64,000 nucleotides of DNA from Zymoseptoria tritici IPO323 (GCF_000219625.1 NC_018214.1:1550001-1614000); one strand, 5' to 3'. Counted from the first letter of the stretch, positions 45,102 to 56,567 are shown. Notes: a model not told the origin generated them from the sequence alone. Program-made: numbers and translations.

Positions 45102-45521
45102 GGTTGTTGGTGTTGCGACACGGGTTTGCAGGCGAGATGGATGTGTTGTTCAAAGGAAGGTCAAGACTCGAGAGTGGTATGACGTCTTGCCTTACCTATC
45201 TTATCGCTCACGTGGGTACTCTCAAGGTCGTATTCCTGGACTCGGCAGAGAATAGACAGAGTGTATCTATTGCTCTTGATCACAGGATGTGCTCAGATGT
45301 CCGGCATCGAGATCACTCCCTCTTCTGCCCATGGATGTGATGGAGGGATGTTGTTGCCCGACCCTTGAACGGGAAAGTGGTCTGGTTGTCTGATGGCAGC
45401 CACGTGAAATCGTGTGCCGAACGCGCGGAAAGCGATCTTCATCCTCCGCGATCCTCATCTTCCAGCCTGCCTCCTCATTGCTTAACACCACAACAGTACA
45501 ATGGTTTCTCAGTAATGATTA
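45102..45521. promoter_or_regulatory. Divergent promoter region, FAS1 protein / FAN1
   Basis: This is 420 bp between opposite starts. The FAN1-proximal end carries short upstream ATGs at 45501 (four codons) and 45515 (fourteen codons, overlapping the main frame). Confidence 0.5.
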
Positions 45522-48185
45522 ATGAACATGCTGCAGGACAGCAAAGCATCCAAGCATAATGCAATGCTGGGCAAAAAGGTCGCCCATCCCAAGTCCACCA
45601 AATTCGAGGACGACGACCACGAAGATGACTTTCAATCACCGCCGGCGAAGAGGCAGAAACGCGATCTGACAGACTTCGTCAAGAAGAGTCCTAGAGGTTC
45701 GAAGATCCGCAGAGAGGAGATTCCAGACACCGAGGAGGATAGCGATAATGAAACCTTTGAGCTGGACTCCCGACCGCATCAAACAGACCTCGAGACTGCC
45801 CTACCGCCCATCGAGACGGACAAAGAAGCCATCGAGGCTTATGAGGCGTCTCGCGCTGCTGAACAGGCCGAGTCAGGCTTGCAAGATCGTCTTGGAGAGC
45901 GGAAATGGGTCAAAGGGAAGAGCTCGATATATGTCGACGCCTTTAACCTTGCGCTGGAAACAGTGCTCGAGGATGAGGGTCACCTCTTCGATGAGGCGGA
46001 GCATTTCGTCTTCAAAGAGTGGCGAGAGCTCAGCTACGAGGCTCAATATTTGTACGTGAGGCTCTTCTTGCGCAAGACATCCAGTTGGCATAGGATCAAT
46101 CGTCTTGGATACCACAGCGACATTGCGGATTTGCAGAACGCAGTGGACGACCTCCAGGTCGTGAAAGAGCTGCCACAATCGTCTTCGCAACCCCAGGATA
46201 ATCCAGGTGAGCTTCAGCCTCCCGAAGGCACCACGCTGGGAGACAGCTTCGCGTTTGCGGATCGATCCCAGGACTGCATCAAGGATCTGGAAGAGGCCTC
46301 GTCGCTGCTCTTGCTTGATGAATTGAAAGTCCTCGCGAAAGATGCCAAAGTGCAAGGCAAGAACAAGAAGGATCTTCTCCGTGCCTTCAGGAAGACGAGT
46401 GGACAGCAGACTGCCCTGTCAGGCTTCACCAGTCTGAAGCGATCCGATACCGAGGAGACAACAGCATCCTACGATTCGGGTCCAGCAGATAGCGATGGCC
46501 GAGATGGTACACCGACCAGGCGAGAGAATCGCGATGCACACTTCGTGGACAAGATCCTGGCCGAGACTGGTCCTTGTATCCGGCTTTCGCTGCCAACGTT
46601 GAAGCTGTTCGAGCGTGTGCATCTCGTCTTCTATCGTTCCACAGAATGGACTGAGAAGTCCTTGACTACGATCATCCTCGCCCGAATCGCTAGGCGTAAC
46701 TTTCCGGAATATATCGTTTCTCGTTCGGCGAATATCTTTCCGTCCCGCTCTCTGCTGCTCGAGTTTGAGGCTGCTGTCAGGACGCAGTTCCGAGTCGACA
46801 ATGTCCTGGAATTCAATGGCACACCCACAAAGGACACTCTCCAGACGGTTCTGGATATCTTCGAGGAGGTCCATCCACGTTGGCGAGCCCTCCTGGCTGA
46901 AGAGCAAAAGAAGGAGGACAGCATCTACAGCACAGGCGAAGGTGCATATCTCCGACGGCTCTCGCCTGCCTGGGTATATACACGCATCGTTCACAAGGCT
47001 GCGTACGTGCTGGGCAAGTTCAAAGAGCACAAGCGAGAGCATGAAGTCCTTTGCGAGTTGCTTGCTCAGCGTCTGTTTCACACGTCCAGGAGAGGTGACT
47101 GGTATCAACGCAAGGCCCTGCTGGAAGAGCACTATATGCATCTCCATCTGCCTTCTCCGCCGGCATGCAAGGACGTCGAGTCGAAGAAGCGGCATTATAA
47201 GCAGGTAGCTTTGAGTACCTGCGAAGAAGGCCTGCAAGATCAACTCACGCATCTCATCTTCCATCGAGATCTGCAGAAGAGAACGACCAAGCTGGAGAAG
47301 TCTCTCAAGATTGCGAAACGCCTGCAGCACGACTTCGATCATGTGCGTCTGACCAAGGCTGAGGAGCGCTCCTTTGAAGGCATACGTATCGAACGTGCTC
47401 CAAAAGAAGGCCGGCGCAATAGCGAACAGAACTCCAAGCCCACAGGCTATCGTGGGACGAAGACGATCTGGCTGGACCCAGCTGTCGATGTCAAGAAAGA
47501 GGAAGAGCTCGAGCAGGACGAAGCCATCTCGCACGATCCTCCTAAGGCAGCACTCAAGCTGGAAGCCGAGTGCAGCGTAGAAGAAATGTGTCTCTCCTCT
47601 TACCGTGCTCTGGGTTGGAAAGGCTACCACAGCGAAGGTCGCATCCTCCGAACATTGTTCGCCTACCTCTTCTACGATGTGCTCTTCCTCTATATCCCCA
47701 ATGTCTTCCAGACGGCCTACCAGACTTGTCCTCTCGATCTTCACACCGACGCCTTCTATCCTTCCCGCATCAGCGAGGTACATGCCCGTCTGAACGAGAT
47801 CAGCAACGGCGCCGCTCGCCGTCTCATCTCCGAGACGTGGAATACGCACGAGGAGCGGAAGACTTGTGTTGTAGGTCTGGACTGGACGTATGCTCTTGAA
47901 GATCTTCTTGAGATTGCCGAGTGTTTCCCGCCTGCGGCGCTGAGCACGGTCATGAAGACGCTGGTGCAGGAGTATGGCCAGAGAGGTGGTGGCGTGCCTG
48001 ATCTCTTCCTGTGGCGTGGAGGGAGGATCGAAGGCGAGGGCGGAGATGTCATGTTCGCGGAGGTCAAGAGCGTCAATGATCGACTGAGCGACACGCAGCG
48101 CATGTGGATCGATGTGCTGTCCGGTGCTGGTGTGAAGGTGGAGCTCTGCCATGCTGTTGCGAAGGAGGTCCAGGTGCGAGGATAG
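45522..48185 (+). CDS. FAN1: FAN1-type structure-specific nuclease
   Basis: A DNA interstrand-crosslink repair nuclease acting on 5' flaps. One exon, 887 aa; ATG 45564 (residue 15) is an equally good start. The N-terminus is disordered and basic (PPAKRQKRDLTDFVKKS) with no UBZ zinc finger. A helical region includes EAQYLYVRLFLRKTSSWHRI. It is followed by a SAP-like DNA-binding motif (LLLLDELKVLAKDAKVQGKNKKDLL), TPR-like helices, and the C-terminal VRR-NUC domain with PD-(D/E)xK residues Asp827 (GVPDLFLWR), Glu847 and Lys849 (FAEVKSVNDRLSDTQRMW). CSVEEMCLSSYRALGWKGYHSEG is another conserved FAN1 block. All catalytic residues are present. Confidence 0.95.
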   Translation: MNMLQDSKASKHNAMLGKKVAHPKSTKFEDDDHEDDFQSPPAKRQKRDLTDFVKKSPRGSKIRREEIPDTEEDSDNETFELDSRPHQTDLETALPPIETDKEAIEAYEASRAAEQAESGLQDRLGERKWVKGKSSIYVDAFNLALETVLEDEGHLFDEAEHFVFKEWRELSYEAQYLYVRLFLRKTSSWHRINRLGYHSDIADLQNAVDDLQVVKELPQSSSQPQDNPGELQPPEGTTLGDSFAFADRSQDCIKDLEEASSLLLLDELKVLAKDAKVQGKNKKDLLRAFRKTSGQQTALSGFTSLKRSDTEETTASYDSGPADSDGRDGTPTRRENRDAHFVDKILAETGPCIRLSLPTLKLFERVHLVFYRSTEWTEKSLTTIILARIARRNFPEYIVSRSANIFPSRSLLLEFEAAVRTQFRVDNVLEFNGTPTKDTLQTVLDIFEEVHPRWRALLAEEQKKEDSIYSTGEGAYLRRLSPAWVYTRIVHKAAYVLGKFKEHKREHEVLCELLAQRLFHTSRRGDWYQRKALLEEHYMHLHLPSPPACKDVESKKRHYKQVALSTCEEGLQDQLTHLIFHRDLQKRTTKLEKSLKIAKRLQHDFDHVRLTKAEERSFEGIRIERAPKEGRRNSEQNSKPTGYRGTKTIWLDPAVDVKKEEELEQDEAISHDPPKAALKLEAECSVEEMCLSSYRALGWKGYHSEGRILRTLFAYLFYDVLFLYIPNVFQTAYQTCPLDLHTDAFYPSRISEVHARLNEISNGAARRLISETWNTHEERKTCVVGLDWTYALEDLLEIAECFPPAALSTVMKTLVQEYGQRGGGVPDLFLWRGGRIEGEGGDVMFAEVKSVNDRLSDTQRMWIDVLSGAGVKVELCHAVAKEVQVRG

Positions 48186-48806
48186 GCGCTGGCCTATTGG
48201 ATGGACGTCCTGGTCAGTGTTGACTTGCGGAGGTTGGAGTCGTCTGGCGCAGTACTGACGGTGTCTGGCGATGTTCTGCGATACCGTCAACGACGCTTCG
48301 CTGTCATGCCTCGCTGTCGAAGAGGAGAGCCCGCGACTCGCATCCAAGGAGACCATTCAAACAGCTTGAACAGACTCTGGATGCTCAGACCTTTACGTAT
48401 GGACAGAGAGTATCAGCATGATGTTGACGATCACCTCATGAACGAACGAGTTGTGTCCTGATTGCTGCTGTCGTCCCTTTCCACCACTGCGTGAGGCGGC
48501 ACGCAAAGTTGGCTCAAAACAGCCGGAATTTGCTGCCACAAACATATCGCAAATTTGCTTCTCCTTCCTCGATTCTACACCACCAACATCACAGCCAGTC
48601 AGTACACTCACCCTTCCTCGACCTTTCCGCCGCTTGCTAACACGCGATAGCTCGAGATAAGTAACCTCGCGTCGCGCTCCTCTCCTGTCGCCGCGTCTCC
48701 TCTCCTCCCGCCGCGTCACCGCCGCTCTCTTCCGACGAGGTGAGATCGCCACCACCACCACCGACACCACCACCTCTCCGCCCTCGCCGCCGCCCTCTCC
48801 GACAGC
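48186..48806. other. Intergenic, about 620 bp
   Basis: 3' flank of FAN1 and promoter of the orphan gene. The last 130 bases are very C-rich (CCTCTCC, CCGCCG runs), matching the GC-rich 5' part of the following gene. Confidence 0.5.
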
Positions 48807-50393
48807 ATGGCGGCACCAAGCGCCTCGACGGCAGGGCAGCCAGCTCCGGCGCGTCTCCCAAACTGGGAGGCGGGCCTGCAGGAGCTGGACCTGCGCTGCT
48901 CGTCGGGTGACGACTTGCCCGCCTGTGTCGAGGGGCTGGTGGGCATCTTCGCGGCGATCCGCGACCACTGCCCGCGCGGTGCGCCGCCTCCTGCCGGCGT
49001 CGACCTGCGTCTCGTGGGAGCGAAAGCTCTCAACTACTTCGGAGAGGCCGCGAAGAAGCACTTCGGGCAGGGGAACCCGGACCTCGCGCGGCAGCGCTGG
49101 GACGGGTCCCTTGTCCGGTGCTTCGACCGGTCGAGCGGCCGCAACCTCCGCATCTCCTATATGGAGCAAGCAACCGACCGACTGATGTCGGCCACACAGA
49201 CCGCGGACCTGACGCTGGGTCCGAAGCACCGCGCCGCCCCGGACAGCGCCCTCCTCAGCGGAGATGGGCTCCTGCTTGTCGCCCCTGAGGCCTTATACCT
49301 CTGCTGCGCGGACCTCAAGATCGTCGAGGATTATGGAGAGTATAAAGTCACACTCCCAGCCATCACCGACATCGACAGCGATTGGAACGAGTTGGCTTTC
49401 TTTGTCGTCCACTTGACCCTCACTGCTCTCGGTCGATCCCTCTCCGCCTGGCTCCGCCGCAATGGCCGCTCGCCCACGATCCCTCTCTTCGGCAAGACCG
49501 TCCCCGGGACCGACGTCGCATACAAGCAACCGCAGCAGAGCTCTCGACCGGAGATCAGCTTCAAGTTCATCGATGGAGAAGCACCCGGCCGCCTGAAAGG
49601 CCTCGATAGCTCGCATAGGAACAGATTGGACGATATCAACGGGCTTGTCACGATACTCCTACGCCTGCCCACACCAATTCCCAACCTTGGCCAATGCGGT
49701 TTAATCGTCAGCGCAATCCTCAGAACCACCGCCAACGCCCAGCGTGAGCTTGTCCTGACTCCACGGGAATACAGTTCCGAAATTCTGAAACTCGCCGTCT
49801 TCGCCCTGCAGCGCCTTGACAGACATGTCGTGGCGTTCTTCAATCCCTCTGACGCTGCTGTTCCGACCTACATACCAACATACAACATCATCCCGAAGTC
49901 CGACAGGCCAAAAATGCCCTCCCACCCCCTCGCTTTTGCCGCCCGCCGTGAATGGGCTCTTCAGGAATGTCTCAACGACATGTGGTCGCTACCAGCTCTC
50001 CACTCCGCCCGCCTCGAAATTCTCTTCTCGGTGCTCGTTCACTCGATGGGGCACGCTGTGCCCGCTGGGCCTCTGCACAACTCTCGACCCAACGACATCA
50101 TCGGCTATCTAGTCGAGCCAAATCCCACAGACGATTGGAGGGAAGAGATGCTGAAGCTGTGCCGCATGGCGATCGTGGGCGTAGCGCAGACACTGTCGGC
50201 GGCCTTTGACGATGCAGAGATCACGCTGTGGAACATGGTGGTGCCGAGGGGCAGAGGCAGGGAGATGCGAGGTCTTGCATTGATTAAGCCGTTGGCTGCA
50301 GCCGGTCATCTGTTGAAGAACAGAGGCAATGAGGATGGAGCGAAAGACGATGGAGGGAAGAAGGATGGAGCGAGCGAAGATCATGCTCCGTGA
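48807..50393 (+). CDS. Hypothetical protein, 528 aa, no recognised family
   Basis: A single long frame from ATG 48807 (good context AGCATGG) to TGA. The N-terminus (MAAPSASTAGQPAPARLPNWEAG) is Ala/Pro-rich, then the sequence is globular and balanced: AFFVVHLTLTALGRSLSAWL, LLRLPTPIPNLGQCGLIVSAIL, EILKLAVFALQRLDRHVVAFF and EWALQECLNDMWSLPALHSARLEILFSVL suggest packed helices. The C-terminal 35 residues are Asp/Gly/Lys-rich low complexity. No signal peptide and no sure membrane helix. The first roughly 500 bp are markedly more GC-rich than the rest of the window. Length and codon regularity make it a real gene; I cannot assign a function. Confidence 0.75.
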   Translation: MAAPSASTAGQPAPARLPNWEAGLQELDLRCSSGDDLPACVEGLVGIFAAIRDHCPRGAPPPAGVDLRLVGAKALNYFGEAAKKHFGQGNPDLARQRWDGSLVRCFDRSSGRNLRISYMEQATDRLMSATQTADLTLGPKHRAAPDSALLSGDGLLLVAPEALYLCCADLKIVEDYGEYKVTLPAITDIDSDWNELAFFVVHLTLTALGRSLSAWLRRNGRSPTIPLFGKTVPGTDVAYKQPQQSSRPEISFKFIDGEAPGRLKGLDSSHRNRLDDINGLVTILLRLPTPIPNLGQCGLIVSAILRTTANAQRELVLTPREYSSEILKLAVFALQRLDRHVVAFFNPSDAAVPTYIPTYNIIPKSDRPKMPSHPLAFAARREWALQECLNDMWSLPALHSARLEILFSVLVHSMGHAVPAGPLHNSRPNDIIGYLVEPNPTDDWREEMLKLCRMAIVGVAQTLSAAFDDAEITLWNMVVPRGRGREMRGLALIKPLAAAGHLLKNRGNEDGAKDDGGKKDGASEDHAP

Positions 50394-50950
50394 TACTGTG
50401 GTTTGGTCTGAGATGGATACGACTTGCTTGAGCATGGGGAACGGCGTCACGACGAGCGAGAAAGCGACGGTCTTGCGGATTGGATTACGAGACACGGAAC
50501 AGCTTGCTGAGTCGATACACAAGACACTTGAGACGAACGAGGATTGGAACATACGGCTGCTTGCTTTATCACGAACACGACACGACACGACGACGTACAA
50601 AGCGACAAAGGTACCAAACCGGGCATATACCGCAAGCTAGACATAGCGTCGGCCGCCATCGCAGAGATACGGAGAATAGAAATGAGAAAATGAAGACCGA
50701 CAATCTTCAGCTTTGGCACTTCCCACGACGAATGCAATACTAGATCAGAAGCTCACGACAACACTCATTTGATCATGTTTGTGTGGTAAGATGCGTGCTC
50801 CTTGTGCTCGATTTCTCTCGCTGTCGCTAAATGTGATGACCCGACAGACGCTCATATCTCATGCTCCTATCTTCGTTGTCCCGTTCTAGCCTCCCCCAAA
50901 CCCGTCGTAATATCCCTTCACAAGAACGTCGCTTCACTGCACCGAACTCT
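50394..50950. other. Intergenic (convergent ends), about 560 bp
   Basis: 3' flanks of the orphan gene and Bro1. Nothing further recognised. Confidence 0.5.
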
Positions 50951-53900
50951 TCACTTCCAGCCACCCAGACCTGCCCACGGATCTTGGTTCGTCGAACCAT
51001 TTGGCGGCCCACCAGGTGGTGGCGGCGGAGGTTGCCACCCTTGGCCTGGCATTTGTCCGCCATATTGCTGTTGCTGCTGACCTTGCTGCTGCTGTGGCTG
51101 ACCATACCCACCGGCTGAAGTCGACCCGGGAGGCGGATTGAAGTACTGCTGATGAGCGGGCGGAGACATGGTTTGGTATGAATTCGGGTTGTACTGTTGT
51201 TGTTGGGACTGCGACTGCTGATGTTGCGGTTGTTGATAGGAAGGATATGGCGCTGGGGACTGCATACTGCCTCCACCGCCCATACCGTTGGATGACCCAT
51301 TGGGTTGATAGCGTGGTGTGATTGGAGGACTGGCTGCGGGATTGTAGGATTGTTGATGTTGGTTATAGTGCGAGTATTGCTGTTGTTGCAGTGGCGGTGG
51401 GCGTGGTGGAGGCGGTGCAGTGGACGAGGAGCGGTGATCTTGAGCGAGGCTGCCGAAACCTGCAGTACCGCCTGGTGAGTGCGATGAAGCAGGACTAACG
51501 CTCATCCTTTCCATCAGCTCTTTCAGCCGTGCTTGCTCGCGATCTGCACCAGAGCCCTTTGCTGCTTCGATGGCGCTGAGGAGTTGACCGCCTTCTGATC
51601 TGCGGTTTTCGACGAAAGCTTCGACGTTCTTCTTCAAACTTTCAACGGTGTCCTTGATCTCCTCATAGAACTGCTTGGCGCGACTGAGTCCGGCTGAGAG
51701 GTCCTTGTATGCCTGGTAGACTTTGCGGTATTTCGAGAGAACTGAGTTGCGCTGGCGAGAGAAGGCTTCATACTTGTTCTGTTCGCCTCGCACACGCTTG
51801 TCCTGCAGTAGGTCGGAGTATGTGCGGGTGAGCTCCTTCATCAAGGAGGATTGCTTATGGTTGGCTTGCAGGATGCGATTCTGATGAGGGCGGAACTTCT
51901 CCAGCTCTGTCTTGAACAGCTGGTTCTCGTGGTTTGTAATGGCTTTCTTGTTGAGGATAAGGACGTTGCTGATATCATCGTCGTGGATCTGTGGGCGTCA
52001 AAGTCAGTACATATCAAAATCATCATCCGTTCCTCTTTCAGACACACCTTCTCCTTCAAGTCCTTGAACACTTGCGTTCGCTCCCGCTTGACCAGCTGCA
52101 ACTTTTGCATCAACGACTCCACTCTCTCAATCTGCTCCGCCACCGTCTGGCCTGAGTCGTCCGCGAAGTCATCGTCAAGCAAATTCCCCTCGTCACCAAG
52201 TCCAGGGCTACGAACACCCTGCTTGCCAGCTCCAACCTTGATCATTGCTCGCTGATACAACACATCCGCCTCGTCCGTCTCGCCCGCTGACCGCATCTCA
52301 TCCAGATCTGATTCATGCTGGCGGAACGTGCTGTACAGCTGTGCGTCGCTTGTTGACGCCTCCTCCACGGCCGAACGATAAGACCTTGCATCGGTGCGAA
52401 GTGTTGATGTCAGTCGGCTTGAAGGTTGCTGTGTCCACTCTGCGCCGTACTTGCTCCGCATCTTCTCGCATACTGACTCTTCCATGTCCAGCTGCTTCAT
52501 ACTGTTGTCGAGGGTCGCCATGATGTTCTGCTTGTCATCTCGTAATCGATTGAAAACAGGACCGAAAGGCGAATGGCCCGCGAGCTCGGAACACCAATTG
52601 CGAAACTCCTCATCAACGCTCATCGAGTCCTGGTCGACGGCGCCCTTGAGGATGTTGAGACTGCCAGGTAACTTGAGATAGTCAAGAGAAGTCGCAAGCT
52701 CATCGTCCGCGGTCTCTACCCTCTCAGCTTCCGCACGAATCATCTTTGCTTTCTCCTCGTCGTACAAACTTGCGCTTTCGGTGACGGACATGGGAACAAT
52801 GCGTTGGAAGATATCCGGGCCTATTATGCGCTGGATATCCTGTCCTTGGTAAAGCTCACTCACGGGGATCGCCTTTGCGGCCGGAAGCTTTGGTATGCTC
52901 GTCAAGTTCGCCTCCGACGGCACGAGTTGATGGTAGATCATGTCGTTGTCCCGATTGTACTCTGCCAACAGCTCCGCGATCGACGCACTTTGCTTCTTCG
53001 TCATGTCAACCAGTACTGATCCCGTCTCGGATGACAAGTTGCTGTTCGAAGGCACACTTCCAGGGAACGCGTTCGCTAGCCGGCTAGCTTCTTTACTCGC
53101 TGCCTGTGCTGCATTCAAACGTCCAATTGCCTCTCCATACTTGTTCGCCTCATAGTCCGCCACGGCCTGATAGTATTGTGCCACGCTCGCAGTGTGATGC
53201 TGTTTGATCTGCGTGACCAATAACCACACACGCTCGAATATTGCCCGCGAGACGTTATCTTGCACGCCCTCCACTGCTTGAGCGTAGAGGTATGCGGCTT
53301 GAGCAGCCAGCTTTGCGATCAGACCCGGTTTCTTCTGGTCCACGACCTGCTTCTCAATGAACACTTCCTGCCCTTGCGCCAGCATGATACTGATCAACGT
53401 TTTGACTGTTTCGCGGCTGAGATCCGTCGAGGGTGCATGTAGGAAGTTCTCGTTGATGTATGTGAACATGCCAGCGGAAGCCTGGAACGAATGGTAGGCC
53501 GTCTTCAATCCGGTATCCTCATGGCGATTCTGGTTGGCAGCATGACAAGATAGCACGGCCGAGATGTTGAATATGATGCTGGCCTTCTCGTAGGCCAGCG
53601 AGTACTGGCTTGTGGGCTTATGCGTAAAGGCATCGAACCATGTGAAGCTGATCTTGATGTGGTTCTCGTCCACCGGGAACCTGAGATCCAACAACTCCAA
53701 TTGTCCATAGTATCGATACAGCAGATCTCTTCCAGCGGCCGAATCCTTCCCTGCACCTCGCATGTCCTGCCGCAGACGATTCAACGCTCCGCACTCTTCA
53801 TTGTAGTTCTCCGGGTTGTCGCCGTAGGCGGAGCGAATATGTTGTTTGAGAGGCTCTATCCAGTCGATCTCGTTCGTTTGCTTGAGCGGACTGCTGATCA

Positions 53901-53961
53901 TTGGAACCTGCATGACCGCGGCCGAGAGCTGCCTAGACAGCCCAGGACGGATGGGCAGCAT
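50951..53961 (-). CDS. BRO1: Bro1-domain ESCRT-III-associated protein (Bro1/Vps31)
   Basis: An endosomal sorting factor that binds Snf7 and recruits the Doa4 deubiquitinase. Exons 53961-52048 and 51988-50951 give 983 aa. The BRO1 banana domain fills residues 20-400: DWIEPLKQHIRSAYG, ECGALNRLRQDMRGAGKDSAAGRDLLYRYYGQLELLDLRFP, YEKASIIFNISAVLSC, and AAYLYAQAVEGVQDN. The coiled-coil V domain follows (SMKQLDMEESVCEKMRSKYG; IHDDDISNVLILNKK across the intron), then a Pro/Gln/Tyr-rich tail with SPAPYPSYQQ and PPPPPPGGPP, typical of Bro1. PalA/Rim20 has a different N-terminus and lacks such a tail, so Bro1 is preferred. ATG 53961 adds 16 residues before MQVPMISSPLK, an alternative start. Confidence 0.92.
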
Positions 53962-54881
53962 GATGTCCGGAAGCGTGGGATCGTTGTGAAGTCGGTGCGT
54001 TTCAGATACTGTCGCGGATGTTTCCGAGCTCTTTTGTTCACTTTCATCAAGCCATCACTCGTCCAAGAACCGTCCGAACGTTGCCTAAGACGATGTGCAG
54101 TGGAAAGTGGTTCGTGTGACGGGAGATGCAGCCTCGCGTGTGGATCGTGGAGCCCAATCTCTTTCTCTTGCTCGCTTCGATGTACCAACGCTATGTCCGT
54201 ATGTATATTCAGCGTTGCTCCTCGGTTCTGTTCGTCGTACTCGGTCGGCAGTCGTCAGGTACAGGAATGAAATATTTGGTAGCAGTAACCAAGTCCCACA
54301 GAGTGACGTTGCGTGAACCCCACTAAGCTTTGTCGTCGACAGTGTTTCCGTTCGGGCAGGCAGACGAATATAAAACTCGTGGATGAATCGAAGAAGGTTG
54401 GCCGTCTCGTCTGCGAGCGTATAGTTTTGACGATCATGAAGAAGAAGATTGAAGGGGAAGACGACTCTGCCACGACTCAGCGACGGAGCCTTTCTCGATG
54501 ATCCAGTCAATCGTTGTTGTACACACAATCTGGTGCAACTCTTAAGCGCCAGCAGCAGACATCACACATGACCACCCGGGGTATAGTCGGGCGCTTAATA
54601 AACGCCCGAAGCGCCGCGCGGATCACAGGCCGAGGACAGTGAGGTATGTCGGTGGTCTTGAAGAGTAAAGGATGCCCAAGATAGAGTCGAGACTTGTATC
54701 GAAATCAAGACTATGTAGATGCACGCTACTGTACAACATCTCTTCGTTATGCAAACCTCCGCCAGGCGATCTTGCGCTTCTGGACATCGGCCATATCTTC
54801 ACTGCTTCCATGCGACTCCAAGTATATATACAATCGGGCCCGTCGCTCTCTTCCACGGTACAGTCGCAAACACGTACATCC
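53962..54881. other. Intergenic, about 920 bp, with inverted repeats
   Basis: Between the Bro1 start and the Mdj1 stop. No gene is seen. Two inverted repeats lie at 54542-54608 (separate entry). Confidence 0.5.
54542..54608. repeat. Nested inverted repeats (TTAAGCGCC / GGCGCTTAA and CGGGCG / CGCCCG)
   Basis: TTAAGCGCC at 54542-54550 is the exact complement of GGCGCTTAA at 54590-54598. CGGGCG at 54588-54593 pairs with CGCCCG at 54603-54608 around a 9-nt AT-rich loop. The two hairpins share bases, so only one could form at a time. Confidence 0.7.
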
Positions 54882-56567
54882 TTAGCCCGACCCGGAACCA
54901 GAAGCCTTCTTTGGCTCATCCTTTTCCTTGCCATCCTCAGCTTTCTTACCCTCCTCGGCCTTGTCCAAGTGATCATGCTGCCCTGTGACTGAATGCCACA
55001 GGTTCTTCAACAGACCTTCATTCTTATGATCGTCCGGAGTTCCTTTGTCCGTGGTCGATGCCTTCGGTGCATGTTTCAGATTATTCAAGTTCATGATTCT
55101 CTTCGCGCTCTTGTCGTCCATCTCGTCCGCTAACATCTCCACGATCGTCCGTTGATTGACGGATAGATACTTTGGCATTTGTACCTTGAACTCCACCTTC
55201 AAGTCTCCTTGTTGGCCTCGCCGCGCGCCGAGTCTCTTCATGCCCATACCTGGCATTGTGATCTTGTCTCCTGTCCCGGTTCCTGTGGCGACCTTGACTT
55301 TGACATCGCCGTCAAGGGTGGGGATTTTGATCTCTCCTCCCAATACGGCGGTGGTCAGGGGTATGCTGGCAGTATACAGCACATCGGATCCAGAGCGGGA
55401 GAACTTCGAGTCGGGTGCCACACGAATGAAGACGTATAGGTCTCCCTTCTGACTCCTTGCACTGGCGTTCGCGGCCTGTCCGGTCGGAGGGTAGTCTCCT
55501 TCGCCCATCACTCGTAATCGCATACCGTCCTCTACCCCTCCGGGGATGTCCACGGTTACGGTCTTCTTCTCCCGCACAGCGCCTTCGCCTCGACATGTTC
55601 CGCACTCTCCTCCACGAGGAATCGTAACTCCCGTGCCTCCACATGAGCCGCAAGTGCTCGCCATTTGGAATCCACCCTGCATGAAATGCACCCTCTGTCC
55701 AGTTCCGTCACAAGTCTTGCACGCACTGCGGCTCATGCCCTTTTTTAAGCCGTTGCCTGTACATGTCTTGCATTGCACCAGAGGCGTGATTGTGATCTCC
55801 TTCTCCACACCCTTCGCAGCGTCCATGAAGCTGATGTTCGTCTGCACTTCGATGTTCTCACCAACCATGACCTCCTCTTGAAACGGCCCGCCTCTTCTCC
55901 CTCTCCTTGCCCCTGAGCCACCGAACGCAGAGAACAAGTCCTCGAAATTGAAGTCCGCTCCAAATCCACCTCCTCCACTCGCTCCTCCTCCGAAGCCTCC
56001 AAATCCTCCTCCGCCGAATGGATTTCCACCTCCGAATGGTCCACCTGGTCCGGCTCCTCCTGGACCTCCAGCACCTTGATCGAACGCAGCTGCTCCGTAT
56101 TGATCGTACATTTCCTTCTTCTTTGAGTCGCTCAGAATCTCGTATGCGCTTTGCGCGTCTGCGAATTTCTCCTTTGCTGTGGGATCCTTGTTCGTATCTG
56201 GATGGTACTTCTTCGCCAGACCATAGTAAGCCTTCTTGATCTCGCCTGCAGAGGCAGATTTGCTGATTCCAAGTGCTGCATACGGATCCTTGGTCGCAAG
56301 AGATCGTGCGGTGGCGTGGAAGGTTCGTCGACCTCGGAGGGAATGTTTCCGGTCATGATTGTGCGATTGTGGGGAAGTGGTTTGGGGTCGTCGATGAGCG
56401 CCAGTCGTCAAAGTGCGATGTTGGTTTTCGTTTAAGCATCGCTCGCGAGGTATTGCTGAAGTCGATGGATGGTGACATCGTTGGCTTATGGGAGGTCGAG
56501 TTGCGGCGAGGAGCCGGAGAGGCGTCGTCGCCGCCTTCGGTAGGAATGCAGGCGATGCTAGACTCAT
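54882..56567 (-). CDS. MDJ1: Mitochondrial type I DnaJ chaperone Mdj1
   Basis: An Hsp40 partner of mitochondrial Hsp70 for matrix folding. One exon, 561 aa. The first 90 residues are Arg/Ser/Thr-rich with almost no acids (a presequence), ending [15 protein letters not shown]. The J domain follows ([31 protein letters not shown]) with the HPD tripeptide at 122-124. Then come a Gly/Phe-rich linker ([17 protein letters not shown]), four zinc-ribbon repeats ([32 protein letters not shown]), substrate-binding C-terminal domains ([28 protein letters not shown]) and a Lys/Glu/Gly-rich tail. Complete by every family landmark. Confidence 0.96.
   Translation of the reverse strand: MSLASPAFLPKAATTPLRLLAATRPPISQRCHHPSTSAIPRERCLNENQHRTLTTGAHRRPQTTSPQSHNHDRKHSLRGRRTFHATARSLATKDPYAALGISKSASAGEIKKAYYGLAKKYHPDTNKDPTAKEKFADAQSAYEILSDSKKKEMYDQYGAAAFDQGAGGPGGAGPGGPFGGGNPFGGGGFGGFGGGASGGGGFGADFNFEDLFSAFGGSGARRGRRGGPFQEEVMVGENIEVQTNISFMDAAKGVEKEITITPLVQCKTCTGNGLKKGMSRSACKTCDGTGQRVHFMQGGFQMASTCGSCGGTGVTIPRGGECGTCRGEGAVREKKTVTVDIPGGVEDGMRLRVMGEGDYPPTGQAANASARSQKGDLYVFIRVAPDSKFSRSGSDVLYTASIPLTTAVLGGEIKIPTLDGDVKVKVATGTGTGDKITMPGMGMKRLGARRGQQGDLKVEFKVQMPKYLSVNQRTIVEMLADEMDDKSAKRIMNLNNLKHAPKASTTDKGTPDDHKNEGLLKNLWHSVTGQHDHLDKAEEGKKAEDGKEKDEPKKASGSGSG

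Noticed and set aside
46419..48356. 645-codon open frame antisense to FAN1
   Set aside because: The sense strand encodes a complete FAN1 with catalytic motifs. The antisense product has no motif and is a codon-bias shadow.
50951..53961. PalA/Rim20 (pH signalling) instead of Bro1
   Set aside because: The N-terminal sequence and the long Pro/Gln-rich tail fit Bro1; PalA has a different start and ending.
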